Assembly (NCBI GenBank): GCA_001969505.1
Contig: LSSK01000128.1
Location: 1-16,254 of the forward strand
Direction of reading: 5' to 3'
DNA from: Zancudomyces culisetae
Lineage: Eukaryota > Kickxellomycota > Harpellomycetes > Harpellales > Legeriomycetaceae
Length of the DNA stretch: 16,254 bases
Below the pieces are notes generated by a model. The model was not told where the DNA came from and ran no database searches. It saw nothing but the letters and a program-made list of their open reading frames with translations. Positions within the stretch are counted from its first letter, which is position 1. Each line of letters begins with the position of its first letter. Position numbers and translations under genes: made by a program. Positions 1-8,377 of the stretch are shown here, piece by piece.

Positions 1-930
1 CCCTCCTGCCTCTCTTGTCCTTCTATTTCCTCTTTTGTGCTGCCCTCTATAATCTGCCTCTCTTTCTCTTTCTCTTTCTCTTTCTCCTTCTCCACCACCA
101 CCACCACCTGCTCCGCCTCGTCTATACGCATCAAATTCCTCGAGTCCTGGTGGTGCAACAATAAGTGGGCTCTCTCTCAACGCCATCATAAACTCCATCG
201 AATACCTATACTCCTTTTTCTCCTTTTCAACCACCTTTTTCTCAGGCACGTGGCGCTTCAAAAAATCAAGCAACCCATTTACATTTGCTGGATTGCTGCC
301 ATCTTTGCTTTCTTCGACTACCACCATTGGCCCCTGTTTGCCCTGTACATTACTCTCATTTCTCTGTACGACCACTATTTCTCTCTCTTCTCCCTCCTCC
401 TCCTCCTCCTCCTCCTCCTCCTCCTCCTGCCTCTCTTTTTCTTTTTCTCGCTCTTCTTTAAACCTCCTTCCACGAGGACCTCGTCGATCTCCCCTACTCT
501 CATACTGCCCCCTTTCTTGTCTTTTTCCTTGCTCTGATTCCCGCTCCCGTACCCGTTCCTGTTCCCATTCTTGATTTTGTTTTCGAATGTGCTCTTGCTC
601 AGCCTGCTCAGTTTCTTGGTCTTGTTGAGGCTGCCCATCTTCATTATACGGTATCTTGTTGCTATAGCTATTAAACGCTTTAGGTTTTTTCCAACTTTTT
701 AGGGCCCAGTATTTTTCCTCTTTTTTTGAGTCCAAAAGCTTTTTGTTTTGATTGTCTTGTCGGATGCTACTTCCCATCCCCTGGTACAATTTGGCCGACA
801 CTTTTGGACGAAAGCTGGGCTTGTTGCCCTTTATTTCTTCCTCATTGCTGCTATTAGGAGTACTGATTCCTGTTTCTGCGGGACTTTTCATCTCTTGATT
901 TTGTTGCGTTTCTCTTTTATTTTTTCTCAT
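1..930 (-). CDS. Charged low-complexity protein with a candidate eIF4E-binding motif (3' end beyond window)
   Basis: The minus strand is open from an ATG at 930-928 to the left edge (310 codons, no stop), so the C-terminus lies outside the window. A second in-frame ATG is at 891-889; an in-frame stop at 945-943 supports starting at 930. The protein begins MRKNKRETQQNQEMKSPAE. It then has a basic/aromatic stretch (EEKYWALKSWKKPKAFNSY), a Q/E/R-rich coiled-coil-like region, an uninterrupted Glu run (encoded at 394-426), and after residue about 200 a more normal block. That block contains GLLDFLKRHVPEKK and then YRYSMEFMMALRESPLIVAP, followed by PGLEEFDAYR. YSMEFMM (about residues 243-249) resembles the YxxxxL-phi eIF4E-binding motif of eIF4G and 4E-binding proteins, but with Met in place of Leu. 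After this come a Gly run and an RE repeat. The open frame is clear; a role in translation control is inference from one short motif. I do not recognise an orthologue. Confidence 0.55.
   Translation of the reverse strand, partial: MRKNKRETQQNQEMKSPAETGISTPNSSNEEEIKGNKPSFRPKVSAKLYQGMGSSIRQDNQNKKLLDSKKEEKYWALKSWKKPKAFNSYSNKIPYNEDGQPQQDQETEQAEQEHIRKQNQEWEQERVRERESEQGKRQERGQYESRGDRRGPRGRRFKEEREKEKERQEEEEEEEEEEEGEEREIVVVQRNESNVQGKQGPMVVVEESKDGSNPANVNGLLDFLKRHVPEKKVVEKEKKEYRYSMEFMMALRESPLIVAPPGLEEFDAYRRGGAGGGGGGEGEREREREREADYRGQHKRGNRRTREAGG
394..426 (-). repeat. Glu-codon (GAG) microsatellite inside the left-edge gene
   Basis: A run of CTC triplets on the plus strand reads as consecutive GAG (Glu) codons on the minus strand. 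It falls in the middle of the acidic/basic low-complexity region of the partial gene, so it is probably length-variable between strains but in frame. Confidence 0.8.
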
Positions 931-2426
931 TTTCTTGGTATTTTATGTTTTTTATTTATTTTAGATTTCGATTCGCTTTAAATTTTTTTATAATGTCAAA
1001 ATTTCAAGAATCCCGCTACTCTTAATATAAGTATTTATGTCTACAACCAGTAACTCTATTATAGTTACCAGTCCTGTTCAATCTCTAAAGTTTTATTATA
1101 CTCTTCTCGTATTATTTCTCACCTTGTATAGCCTCTAGTGATAAATTAAATTAGTGGCAAAAAATAAATATAAACAGGAGCAAAACAATAGTAATAAAGA
1201 AAAATGTTATGTAATGCAAATGCTTTGCATTTATTCGTTCATTCAATTTTTCACGAAAACGTAACCAAAAATGCAGAAAAAAAAAGGGGGGGAACGAGAA
1301 GAGGAAGGAGAAAGAGGAGGGAGGGGGGAGAGAAAGGGGATTTGGGATTTGATTGTGGATGTGGATGTGGTGAATGGAAATAATTGTAAATCAAAATATC
1401 CAAAGTACCAAAAATAAAATATAATAAAATAAAAAAGTGTAATGGCTCTTTTATGCTCTATCTTTTTCATTTTTTTAAAAAAATTCTCGTCATACTCTGG
1501 GCTAGGTAACTGAAAAGTTTATAAAACAGTTCAACTAAAAACATATTTAATACTTGGTCAATTCTTAACTAATAAACAGCTTGAAAAAAGGAAACAATTT
1601 GGTATTACCCAGTAGATTAACGCACCCTCTCATTTCCCCCTAACTCCAACTATAACTCCGCTTTACGACACTTTACACAAACAAACATACAAACATACAA
1701 ACATACTTGCCTACATACATGCATATACACTCTCTCTATTTCATTCTTTTTCTTTCCAATGCTTTGGTTAAAACGAATACCATTATATTATTTATATTAT
1801 ATTATATTATATTATATTATATTATATTATATTTTCCTAATTACATACATCACATCATTTTTAAATATATTTGCCCACACAATCACTTAGCTATGGAACC
1901 ATAAAATCTTTTCGACAATCTATCCCCTCCCCCCCTTAATCAGTACTATCCATTAAATACCCTACACGCTCATAAATTTATTCTTTTGGGCACTTTTTAC
2001 AATTTAGACTATTGATACTTATCCAGCTTTTCTAGCTTTTCCCTTTCCTCTACCTCTTTTTTTATTATTATAGGAAATAGAAATTTCCATTTAGACCCCC
2101 CTCTACCCCAGTTGGAAAAAAGCGGATATTAAATCAATATAATAAAACAAAGTGTGGGTAATGGGATATGGGTAATGGGTAATGGTTGCAGGAAGGGAAG
2201 GTAGTTTGTGAACCTGGGATTTCTCAGGTTCCTAGTATCATTTACTTGTCAATATAAAATAAAATAAATATAAAATAAATATAAAACAATAATAAACTAA
2301 TATACACCCAAATACTTATCCCCCTTTTTAAATACTCTTTTCCTTTTCTTCAGTTCTTTATTTTACTCAAATAGAATATTAGTAATAAGATCATAATGGT
2401 ATAATAAACCGAACTACACAGACAAC
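931..2426. other. Intergenic region: upstream of the left-edge gene, downstream of TES1
   Basis: About 1.5 kb with no credible gene on either strand; the short ORFs are AT-rich or pyrimidine-rich artefacts. It should hold the promoter of the left-edge gene and the TES1 terminator. Visible structure: a purine-only tract at about 1272-1338 with several G runs, an ACATACAA-type repeat at about 1682-1706, a TATTA-type microsatellite at about 1793-1834, and a block of AAATA-type repeats at about 2250-2290. No tRNA-like B box was found by eye. Confidence 0.7.
1793..1834. repeat. TATTA-type pentanucleotide microsatellite
   Basis: About eight near-perfect copies of a five-base ATATT/TATTA unit in tandem, flanked by unrelated AT-rich sequence. 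It lies roughly 0.9 kb upstream of the left-edge gene. Confidence 0.9.
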
Positions 2427-4135
2427 TTATAGTTTTGCAAGGAGTTTGAGCGCCTGGCTATTATTTGCATTTTGTGCAGGTTCGTCAGGTACATTATGCC
2501 GTGGAGGACTATTGACAAACATGAAATCTGGCACTTCACCCCCAACACCTGAAAACTCTGTGTTTGGTACAGATTTTAACAAGTGCTCTTGAGAAACTGT
2601 GGCAACATGTACTCCAGTTTCACTATTATAAATTTTGATTAATGTCATCCCTCGGCTATTTTTGACTCGGTGTGACTCTAACTCAAATAAATGCCACTTG
2701 GAAGTATCCAGTCCTTCGTATGAGTGGAAATGCACTGTATGGTCCAAACTGGTTGACATTGTGCTCCTGTTTCTCTCGTAATTGTATCCAAAAAAGTGTG
2801 GTAGATACGCGTTGAGGGTAATTCGGAAATCTGAAAGAAGTGTCAGTAGCAATATATGAATGTTAACATTGTCTGCCGCGCTGTTTTTTGATGCACTTGT
2901 TGAATCAACCACGGGTATTTGTTTGTTTACCCGCATCCATCGCAAATTGTAAGGAAGTCGAAGCTGTTTAACACTATCATTTAATTGTTTTTTGGCATAC
3001 AACTTGTTCAGGTGGTCATTTACCCCCATCTTAAAGTTTTCCTGCAACGATGGATCGGCTGGAACTGCCAAACGTGATGAAATTGGAACCCGCTTCATCA
3101 TCGTGATATCGGTATCCACTGGGTAATTTTGTACTGTCATACACCTTTCTTCTTGAACCATTCTACCATACTCGGTAGTCTTGTCGAGTACTGGCAGTAC
3201 ATCTGGCATTTTCGCCTGATGGCCAATGGATTTTTTTGTTGGAAGTCGTTGGAAACTACATAGCATTATGAAAATGGTAACCCCATTTTGTTTTGCAGTC
3301 ACGCTTCTTATGCAAAATCCTCCTCCTAAAACAAGTAGTAACAATAATATACATGTTACCAACAAAGAAAAAAAATACATCAATTGTCTCAAAGTAAAGC
3401 ATAAAAGAGAGACTTACCATTTCTAATCACTTTTACTGAAAAAGTTACAGGTACAAAGATTTTCCCAGCATTAACGAAATATGAATGGAGCGACTAGATA
3501 ATTTTTTATAGCTTTTAGTTTTTAGTTTTTAGTTTTTATTTTATCGTATCCATATCGCTGTTTATGAGAGTGTTTGTTGAATATTATACTTTTACAAAAC
3601 AAAAACAAGTAAAGTAAAAGAGGAATTACATGAACAACAAATCCTTGATCGGTAGTTAGTACGGCACATGCAAGTGACTGTGCGGCAAGCTGACCACCTA
3701 TTTGATATACCCACAAAAAAAAAAAGGAAATTACGCTTCTAAACTTTATTCATCTTTTACAGTTCGTTTTGTAATTTTAATGGTAATAATGATATTGGTA
3801 ATGATATTGTTGTTGTTGGTAATTACCATACATTGGTCTGCCGTTAGCAAACTCCCAGTCATTAACCGAATAAAATTCGTTTTTGTTTGAAGTTTCTAGA
3901 ATAGTCAATGGTCGTTATATACAAAGGTTGGGGTTAGTAATGTAAAGTAAGGTAAAGGTAAAGTTTGAATGAATAGTTTAAGTATGTGATTAATTGTAGG
4001 AAAAGAGATAAGAGGAACATGAGGTCAAGTAGATAGGTGTATGTAGTAAGGAGAGAAGAAAAGGAAAAAGAAAGAAAAAATAATAATACCTGTGAGGCCA
4101 AAGTTATCCTCAATCAATTCGCGTAGTGATACCAT
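2427..4135 (-). CDS. TES1: Peroxisomal acyl-CoA thioesterase, TesB/ACOT8 type, five exons
   Basis: Hydrolyses fatty acyl-CoA to free acid and CoA in peroxisomes, supporting beta-oxidation. My model joins exons 4135-4090, 3895-3827, 3697-3630, 3493-3418 and 3325-2427 (1158 bases, 385 aa). All four introns are GT..AG and the frame is kept at every junction. The spliced N-terminus MVSLRELIEDNFGLT continues into EFYSVNDWEFANGRPMYGGQ and LAAQSLACAV, then FVVHSLHSYFVNAGK and VIRNGGGFCIRSVTAKQNG, which is the family's first hotdog domain. The second hotdog has LLSDFR, STSLDHTVHFH, SRGMTLIKIY and VSQEHLL. By family knowledge Asp281, Thr314 and Gln332 match the Asp/Thr/Gln catalytic set. The last three residues, AKL, form a peroxisomal targeting signal type 1. 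The length is similar to other fungal Tes1 proteins. The 3' exon alone would give a false hydrophobic N-terminus translated from intron 4. Confidence 0.9.
3326..3417 (-). other. TES1 intron 4 (92 bases)
   Basis: Starts GTAAGT after AGAAATG and ends CTTGTTTTAG before GAGGAGG. Phase 1. Splicing gives VIRN-G-GGFCIRS, matching the family's R-[ND]-G-x-x-F/x-x-R-x-V region. Confidence 0.85.
3494..3629 (-). other. TES1 intron 3 (136 bases)
   Basis: Starts GTAATT after GTTGTTCAT and ends TTATCTAG before TCGCTCCAT. Phase 0. Splicing gives VVH-SLHSYF, the expected H-S-x-H-x-Y-F block. The intron carries tandem AAAACT units at about 3513-3537, any of which could hold the branch A. Confidence 0.8.
3698..3826 (-). 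other. TES1 intron 2 (129 bases)
   Basis: Starts GTAATT after ATGTATG and ends ATCAAATAG before GTGGTCAG, with a long T run just upstream of the acceptor. Phase 1. Splicing rebuilds the conserved Y-G-G-Q of the thioesterase fold. I found no clear TACTAAC branch sequence. Confidence 0.8.
3896..4089 (-). other. TES1 intron 1 (194 bases)
   Basis: Starts GTATTA after ACAG and ends TATTCTAG before AAACTTC. A perfect TACTAAC branch sequence lies at 3939-3933, about 38 bases from the acceptor. Phase 1; splicing gives GLT-E-TSNKNEF. Confidence 0.85.
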
Positions 4136-4756
4136 TATATGTATGCTATCGAGTTTGTATTTCTTTTTTATTCGAATATTTAGAAAGCAAGAAAAAAAAA
4201 ACAGTGAAAAAGTAACCAAGAGTGTTTTAAAATTCGAAAACTCTAATAAACTTTGGTTATGGTATCAAGATATTTTTTATGTTTTATAGTATATTTATAG
4301 TATATTTATAGTGTGTATAAGTGAGAAGGTGATTTCTTTTTTTCACTGTGATCATTTATTTGCCTTTTATACTAATTTTGAGGTATTCCTGACTTGTGAA
4401 TAAATATTTGTTTGATAATTTACAAGTATGTCCATCACAATTAAAAAATAAAAGGGTAGTGTGTATCTTGGTCTACTGTTTTTAGTATTATTTTAATCTA
4501 TATTCATTCTACTTTGTTTTATACATGTTTTGGAATCACATTCTGGAAGAGGAAGGGAGGGGGGGCAAGGGATTTAAAATAATTTCAATTCCGATATTTT
4601 CAAGTTTCTTGTGATTTGAGTGCAAAAAAAAAACTAAGGAAATAGAATTATTAACATTGAAAAAAGCAGGATACAATCAAATCAATAATGTCAGAAATTA
4701 AAATATTCTAGAGCAATTTAGTTCGTATGTTGCAGAAAACCTTGAGCTGGGGAGAG

Positions 4757-4768
4757 GCGGGGGAGGGG
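4757..4768 (+). promoter_or_regulatory. Candidate Mig1/STRE-like G-rich site upstream of TES1
   Basis: The sequence GCGGGGGAGGGG lies about 620 bases upstream of the TES1 ATG. It fits the GC-box core bound by Mig1-type glucose repressors (SYGGGG) and contains AGGGG, the stress-response element core. Glucose repression would suit a peroxisomal gene, but such short motifs arise often by chance. Confidence 0.2.
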
Positions 4769-5104
4769 AAATATATTCATCCATCTTCCTTGTAATAAAT
4801 CAATAGATGAGTCCCCAACCTTATATGTATACCTCTTCTCGGCTCGTATAAGCTGTCGAGACCTACACTCTCCCACCTCCCTGGTTTATTGTATGTTGTT
4901 GATATATTATTATATTTTGTTTGAGGGTAATATAAATACGAAATAGTTGAACCCAAATGTTAGTAAAAACAAAAAAAACAAAAAAAACGAAAAACGAAAA
5001 ACGTGTATAACTAAATAAAACTACATTAATAAAAAAGAAAGCACATCAGGCTTACAAAAAAAATAAAATAAAAACAAAAGCAAAATATCAAAGGTGATAA
5101 ACGA

Positions 5105-5154
5105 TGATGTTGGTGTTGGTGTTGGTGCTAGTGTTAGTGCTAGTGTTAGTATTG
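5105..5154. repeat. Imperfect TTGGTG / GTTAGTGCTA repeat behind NCB2
   Basis: Three TTGGTG-like units are followed by alternating GTGCTA and GTGTTA units. On the transcribed (minus) strand this gives repeated ACTAAC and ACTAGC, including one TACTAAC. It begins about 43 bases past the NCB2 stop and so probably lies in its 3' UTR or terminator. Confidence 0.6.
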
Positions 5155-5197
5155 AATGATATTGATGATAACAGTAATGATAGTACACCGGAAATTA

Positions 5198-6217
5198 TCA
5201 TTGATCATGTTCTGTTTTTTTTGCATTCATTTCGTACCTCATCCTAGCTTGTGCAAACAAGGCTTCTTGAGACTTTAATAGTTCCTCTTGAGACAATCCT
5301 AATTGCTCCAGTTTTGTACTTTTCTTGCTCTTGTCCTATATTTTTAATACAAAATTCATATTAAAAAAAGAAAATGGTGGTGGTAGGTTTGTCGTATATA
5401 CATGATAATAATAAAAGGTATTAAAAAATATACAATATAACATACCTTTGATTGCTGGGTTTTGTGATCGGAATAAGCTTCCTTGACTCCACTTATATAA
5501 CCCTCAAAGCCCAAATCCTTTAGATATAGTAACAATTGTAAATCTTGGTTAGAATATCCAAAAATACCAACTGTAAATAACATTTGTATCAAGGTCAAAA
5601 AAGAAAATAAAAAGAAAAGAAAATAGGTTAAAGACATACTTTAAGCGCGGTCAACACGTGTTCGGGTGCTATCGTTTTTTTGGATTCTTTTTCACAAACA
5701 TCATTTGCTTCACTAGCAACCAAATGAATAAATTCTATCATATTAATTATGATATACATAAATTTTAATATACCAATGCCAAAACCGAATTACTAATTCA
5801 ATTGAATATTTACTGATAGTATATGAAGAAAAAGAATAAAGTTAAAAAATGTAAGAAATTGCACAAGAGGAGAGTAATAAAATGATATATTTACCGTTAC
5901 AACAATCGATAAGCAGATCCCTGGTTTCTTTTGCACAAGTTACATCATCTGGCAACATTTCGCCAATGAGTTTATAAACAGTGGCTATAGTTATTGATAT
6001 AAGAGACAAAGATAAAGTATACAAGTCGTGTAAATATAATGAAAATTTGAAATAAAAGATTGATGGTGATGGTGAAAAGTAAAAAAAAAAAGCCAGAGTA
6101 TGAAATATAGAAAGGAAGAAAAGGAAGAATAAAAGAGTAAAAAGGGGAGAGGGGAAGCTTACCTCGGGGTAACGACAATTCGTCATCGGGATTATTATTT
6201 CCTTCGTAATCACTCAT
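5198..6217 (-). CDS. NCB2: NC2-beta (Dr1) subunit of negative cofactor 2, five exons
   Basis: NC2-beta pairs with NC2-alpha through histone folds and clamps TBP on DNA, blocking TFIIA/TFIIB entry in the nucleus. My model joins exons 6217-6163, 5984-5895, 5734-5640, 5517-5446 and 5335-5198 (450 bases, 149 aa). All junctions are GT..AG and in frame. MSDYEGNNNPDDELSLPRAT leads into the H2B-like histone fold (about residues 14-87), with VYKLIGEMLPDD, DLLIDCCNEFIHLVASEAND, KKTIAPEHVLTALKDLGFEG and YISGVKEAY. The C-terminal part (KLEQLGLSQEELLKSQEALF) matches the conserved segment after the fold in human Dr1 better than the S. cerevisiae protein does. The order and spacing of blocks match the family along its whole length. 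It is divergent from PRI2, sharing a 666-base upstream region. Confidence 0.95.
5336..5445 (-). other. NCB2 intron 4 (110 bases)
   Basis: Starts with the consensus GTATGT after CAATCAAAG and ends AAAATATAG before GACAAGAGC. Phase 0. It joins the end of the fold-flanking helix to the C-terminal KLEQLG segment. Confidence 0.9.
5518..5639 (-). other. NCB2 intron 3 (122 bases)
   Basis: Starts with the consensus GTATGT after GCGCTTAAA and ends ATCTAAAG before GATTTGGGC. Phase 0. A TTCTAAC branch-like sequence sits about 30 bases before the acceptor. Splicing gives TALK-DLGFEG. Confidence 0.9.
5735..5894 (-). other. NCB2 intron 2 (160 bases)
   Basis: Starts GTAAAT after TGTAACG and ends ATATGATAG before AATTTATTC. 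Phase 1. Splicing gives CCN-E-FIHLV, identical in layout to the C-x-E-F-I-H-L region of Dr1. Confidence 0.9.
5985..6162 (-). other. NCB2 intron 1 (178 bases)
   Basis: Starts GTAAGC after CCCCGAG and ends AACTATAG before CCACTGTT. Phase 1. Splicing gives SLPR-A-TVYKL, the conserved L-P-x-A-T/S start of the Dr1 histone fold. Confidence 0.9.
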
Positions 6218-6883
6218 TTCAAACAAAAAAAAATAAAGGATATAGTATAATAGAGTAAGGGTTAGTGTAAAAAAATATTTTTTAAACCTTGCTAGTTTAG
6301 TATATATCAAAGTATTTGATATCAAGTATAAAATTGATATTAAGAATCCAAACTCTTTGGTTAGTTGTTTTTTAATTTATTTTCAATGTGAAAAAGAAGG
6401 CGCGTGCGTGCAGGTGGTCGTGAAGAAGAAGGTTGGGAAATGCGAGAAATGAGAGAAATGTGGGGGGAAGTGTTGCTGAAAATTGCAAGAAAAAAATTTA
6501 TCTCGGAATTTACTTTATTTTTTTACACTTTTTATAAGAAATGCGTGATTATCGAAATTTGGTGATATTACTTGTTTAGTAAGGAGGGGGGTTTTATTTT
6601 ATTTTATTTAATTTTAACTTTAATTTTGTTAGTATTTTTAGTAAATAAACAAAATAAACAAAATTTAACCATATATCCTAGGGAAACAAAACAAAAACAA
6701 AAATAAAAATAATGCAAGCAAATAAAATTAAAGGCATCAAAATAAGTGGGTGAAATTATTGTTACAATTTAATCTCTAGTAACTATAAAGAAAAAAAGAA
6801 AAAAAAATAAACCTTCGCTATAATAAACTTGGAGAATAATAAAAAACAAAATAGGTAGATAGGTAGATAGATAGAGAGAGAGG
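6218..6883. promoter_or_regulatory. Divergent promoter region of NCB2 and PRI2
   Basis: 666 bases separate the two start codons. The region is AT-rich with TTTTA and AAAAT repeats. A GC-rich island, GGCGCGTGCGTG at 6399-6410, stands out. Its GCGCGT core is close to the MCB element (ACGCGT) used by MBF for S-phase genes such as primase subunits, but the match is not exact. A GATA/GA repeat (about 6853-6882) runs up to the PRI2 ATG. Confidence 0.45.
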
Positions 6884-8377
6884 ATGTTTCAACAAAGATC
6901 AGTCAAAAAACCCATAGGAGTACAAAAACTGGGTGGGGGGCAATACGATAGTGGCCTCGATCAGTTTTCGACCTTTCCATCAAATGGTACACAAGAAGAT
7001 ATCAAAGATGCACAAAGGTACCAACAACGAGTAAATTGGTACACCGAACCACCGGACACCAATATTAGCATTGAGGAATTTGAGAGTTTTGCATTGGATC
7101 GACTACAACTACTACAAGAGATTGAAATATTATCAATAAAAGCAATAACAAGTCCGGAACATAATATTTTGGCAACTCAGGGTAAAAATAAGGGAGAAGG
7201 AGATAGAATGAGTGTAGTTGAACAAAAGATTATTGAGGCTACGCGTAAATTCAAACTCTACTTGTCAAGTAATAGTACAAATTGGGAACAAACTTTACGA
7301 GAGCGGAGAAAAGACCATATTTCACATTATATTTTGCGACTATCATTTAGCAGAAGCGAGGAGTTGATGAGATGGTTTGTCAAACAAGAGACATTGCTGT
7401 TTAAAGCAAGGCTATATAACCAAATCAGTAGCAACGAAGCAAGTTTGATAGTTGGAGAGGCAGAGCTACAGGTCGAAGAGATAGTCGATATTGAAGATAA
7501 AGAAAAAGTAGCAAATATAAAGTTTTACAACAAAAGCTATGGACGAAAGTTATACTATGTAGACTTTGAAAAAGTGGTGGATCTGGTATACCGACGCAAA
7601 GTGGTGGTGGTAAAAGGAAGAGCAATTATCAGTCAGGATGAGCTGAAGATTCTGTTGGTAGAGAAATTTAAACGGCAGATTGAAGAGGGAATTTGGCAGT
7701 GTCATGTGGCACTACCAAGACTGGATAGCGATGAACGGATCCAAGGGATCTTGGAAAACATGAGTGGACAATACCAAATTGGCAAAGGCGACGAATATGG
7801 CGGCGGAAGTGGCGGAGGGCAAGAGATTGGAGTGGAGGATATTGAAGACGTATCCAAGCATTTCCCACCGTGTATGAGATACATTAAGATGCAATTGGAC
7901 GAACACTCACACTTGCGACACTTTGCCCGATTGCAATATGGACTGTTTTTGAAGGGCATCGGATTGAAATTACCAGAAGCACTTGCTTATTGGAAACAAA
8001 AGTTTGGCCGAAAGGTCACAGCCGATAAGTTTGACAAGGAATATGCCTACAATATCCGTCACAGTTACGGAGTTGAAGGTAAACGCGCAAACTACACTCC
8101 ATACTCGTGTGCTCGGATTCTAAGCAACAGCGGACCAATGGGAAACCGGGATTGCCACGGCTGTCCGTTCAAAACGTTTGAGGAAAAAAAGCTCAAGATG
8201 TATCTATCAACCATTGGCACCTGCAACGACGAGATTCTGCGGCTGGCCAAGACAAACCATTATCAGGTCGCGTGTACTCGGTTCCTTGAGGCCCAGACAC
8301 ACTCTGAACTTGAGGGCATTACCCATCCAAACAAGTATTTCGATATTAGTCGCGGAAACAGTGCTGGTCCAAATTGA
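6884..8377 (+). CDS. PRI2: DNA primase large subunit (Pri2/p58), 4Fe-4S protein
   Basis: Regulatory subunit of the DNA polymerase alpha-primase complex, needed to start and hand off the RNA primer in nuclear DNA replication. The 497-aa uninterrupted ORF has the family's usual length. The N-terminal half carries the helical domain (HYILRLSFSRSEELMRWFVK). The C-terminal iron-sulphur domain has the four expected cysteine ligands: Cys330 in FPPCMRYI, Cys409 in YSCARIL, Cys427 in DCHGCPF and Cys464 in YQVACTRF. Near-invariant blocks RLQYGLFLKGIGLKLPEAL, IRHSYGVEGKR and the final HPNKYF are present. Cys424 is an extra cysteine near ligand 3. A low-complexity GGGSGGGQ insert lies just before the first ligand. 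The gene is divergent from NCB2 and its last 32 coding bases overlap RTF1. Confidence 0.98.
   Translation: MFQQRSVKKPIGVQKLGGGQYDSGLDQFSTFPSNGTQEDIKDAQRYQQRVNWYTEPPDTNISIEEFESFALDRLQLLQEIEILSIKAITSPEHNILATQGKNKGEGDRMSVVEQKIIEATRKFKLYLSSNSTNWEQTLRERRKDHISHYILRLSFSRSEELMRWFVKQETLLFKARLYNQISSNEASLIVGEAELQVEEIVDIEDKEKVANIKFYNKSYGRKLYYVDFEKVVDLVYRRKVVVVKGRAIISQDELKILLVEKFKRQIEEGIWQCHVALPRLDSDERIQGILENMSGQYQIGKGDEYGGGSGGGQEIGVEDIEDVSKHFPPCMRYIKMQLDEHSHLRHFARLQYGLFLKGIGLKLPEALAYWKQKFGRKVTADKFDKEYAYNIRHSYGVEGKRANYTPYSCARILSNSGPMGNRDCHGCPFKTFEEKKLKMYLSTIGTCNDEILRLAKTNHYQVACTRFLEAQTHSELEGITHPNKYFDISRGNSAGPN

Larger units (their letters stand above)
4136..5197. other. Intergenic region: TES1 promoter and NCB2 3' region
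   Basis: About 1.06 kb without a credible gene. It contains G-rich patches at about 4555-4567 and 4750-4768, an A-rich AACGAAAAACG stretch at about 4965-5002, and an imperfect TTGGTG/GTTAGTGCTA repeat at 5105-5154. I saw no RNA gene. Confidence 0.65.

Noticed and set aside
37-574. Plus-strand Ser/Leu-rich ORFs near the left edge
   Set aside because: They are antisense to an uninterrupted minus-strand frame with ordinary composition outside repeats. Their Leu/Ser runs are the complement of Glu codons.
3326-3392. Hydrophobic N-terminus (FFSLLVTCILLLLLVLGG) on the long TES1 ORF, looking like a signal anchor
   Set aside because: It is translated from intron 4. Splicing at GTAAGT/TTTTAG replaces it with the conserved thioesterase N-terminal domain, and the protein carries a peroxisomal signal instead.
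4797-4890. Less AT-rich patch upstream of TES1 considered as a possible tRNA or small RNA
   Set aside because: No A/B box, cloverleaf pairing or C/D-box signature could be seen, so I do not call an RNA gene.
5095-5180. GATGATG and TTGATGATAAC considered as snoRNA C boxes
   Set aside because: Neither matches RTGATGA exactly, and no paired D box with terminal stem was found.
5842-6325. Two hydrophobic minus-strand ORFs that look like membrane proteins
   Set aside because: Their hydrophobic parts are NCB2 intron 1 and upstream DNA. Only short segments (MSDYEGN..., ATVYKLIG...) are real exon sequence.
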